DNA of 21,555 nucleotides, from the IMG/VR virus record IMGVR_UViG_3300045743_000074, positions 1-21,555 of that record. One strand, 5' to 3'. Positions 21,555 to 21,555 of this stretch are shown piece after piece. The DNA is from a virus. A program made the position numbers and the translations under genes. The stretch's first letter is position 1. Every line of letters starts with the position of its first letter. The notes below the pieces were generated by a model. That model did no database searches, was not told the DNA's origin, and saw only the letters and a program-made list of their open reading frames with translations.

Positions 21555-21555
21555 C

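Overview
The window is one continuous piece of a temperate tailed bacteriophage, most simply a short-tailed (podovirus-type) phage. The head genes run directly into an adaptor gene and a tail-nozzle-like gene, then a block of large low-complexity proteins that fit DNA-ejection or internal virion proteins, then a tailspike. There is no tail tube, tape-measure or baseplate gene. The moderately high GC and general protein style suggest a proteobacterial host, perhaps Burkholderiales (Comamonadaceae-like); this host guess is inference. No bacterial chromosomal gene, tRNA, rRNA or CRISPR array is visible.

Late arm (+ strand, 1-15632). The order is: end of an upstream gene, scaffold (24-1046), major capsid protein (1065-2060), capsid-associated protein (2074-2808), a terminator, a helix-hairpin-helix/coiled-coil protein with a TTG start (2916-3536), head-tail adaptor (3537-4247), an HNH homing-type endonuclease gene inserted in the opposite orientation (4260-4751), tail nozzle-like protein (4851-6635), four putative internal/ejection proteins (6632-12333), a possible 26-residue membrane peptide, a terminator, and a pectate-lyase-fold tailspike (12466-14034) whose distal part is AT-rich. 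The lysis cassette follows (14038-15632): small two-helix membrane protein, one-TM coiled-coil protein, M15 peptidase endolysin, unknown, 3TM holin. Most joins are ATGA/GTGA/TAATG overlaps or gaps of a few bases.

Integration region (15633-17025). About 200 bp without a gene carries five exact TGCGTA repeats plus one near copy, two terminator-like hairpins and a sigma70-like promoter. A tyrosine integrase gene follows (15834-16874). Its 3' end overlaps a convergent small winged-helix gene that is a candidate excisionase.

Early arm (- strand, 21554 down to 16798). This is a tightly packed leftward operon that begins outside the window. It encodes small Cys-rich/membrane and unknown proteins, a protein with an SSB-like acidic tail, a DEDDy 3'-5' exonuclease, a 31-residue ORF, an HNH-family protein with a SANT-like N-terminus, a series of small phage proteins (including a 56-residue coiled-coil ORF) and finally the excisionase candidate. 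Together these look like the end of a replication/recombination and control operon.

No clearly new multi-gene system was found. The most notable points are the endonuclease invasion exactly at the start of the nozzle gene, the helically phased TGCGTA repeats next to integrase, the mosaic tailspike, and beta-rich modules inserted into two virion proteins.
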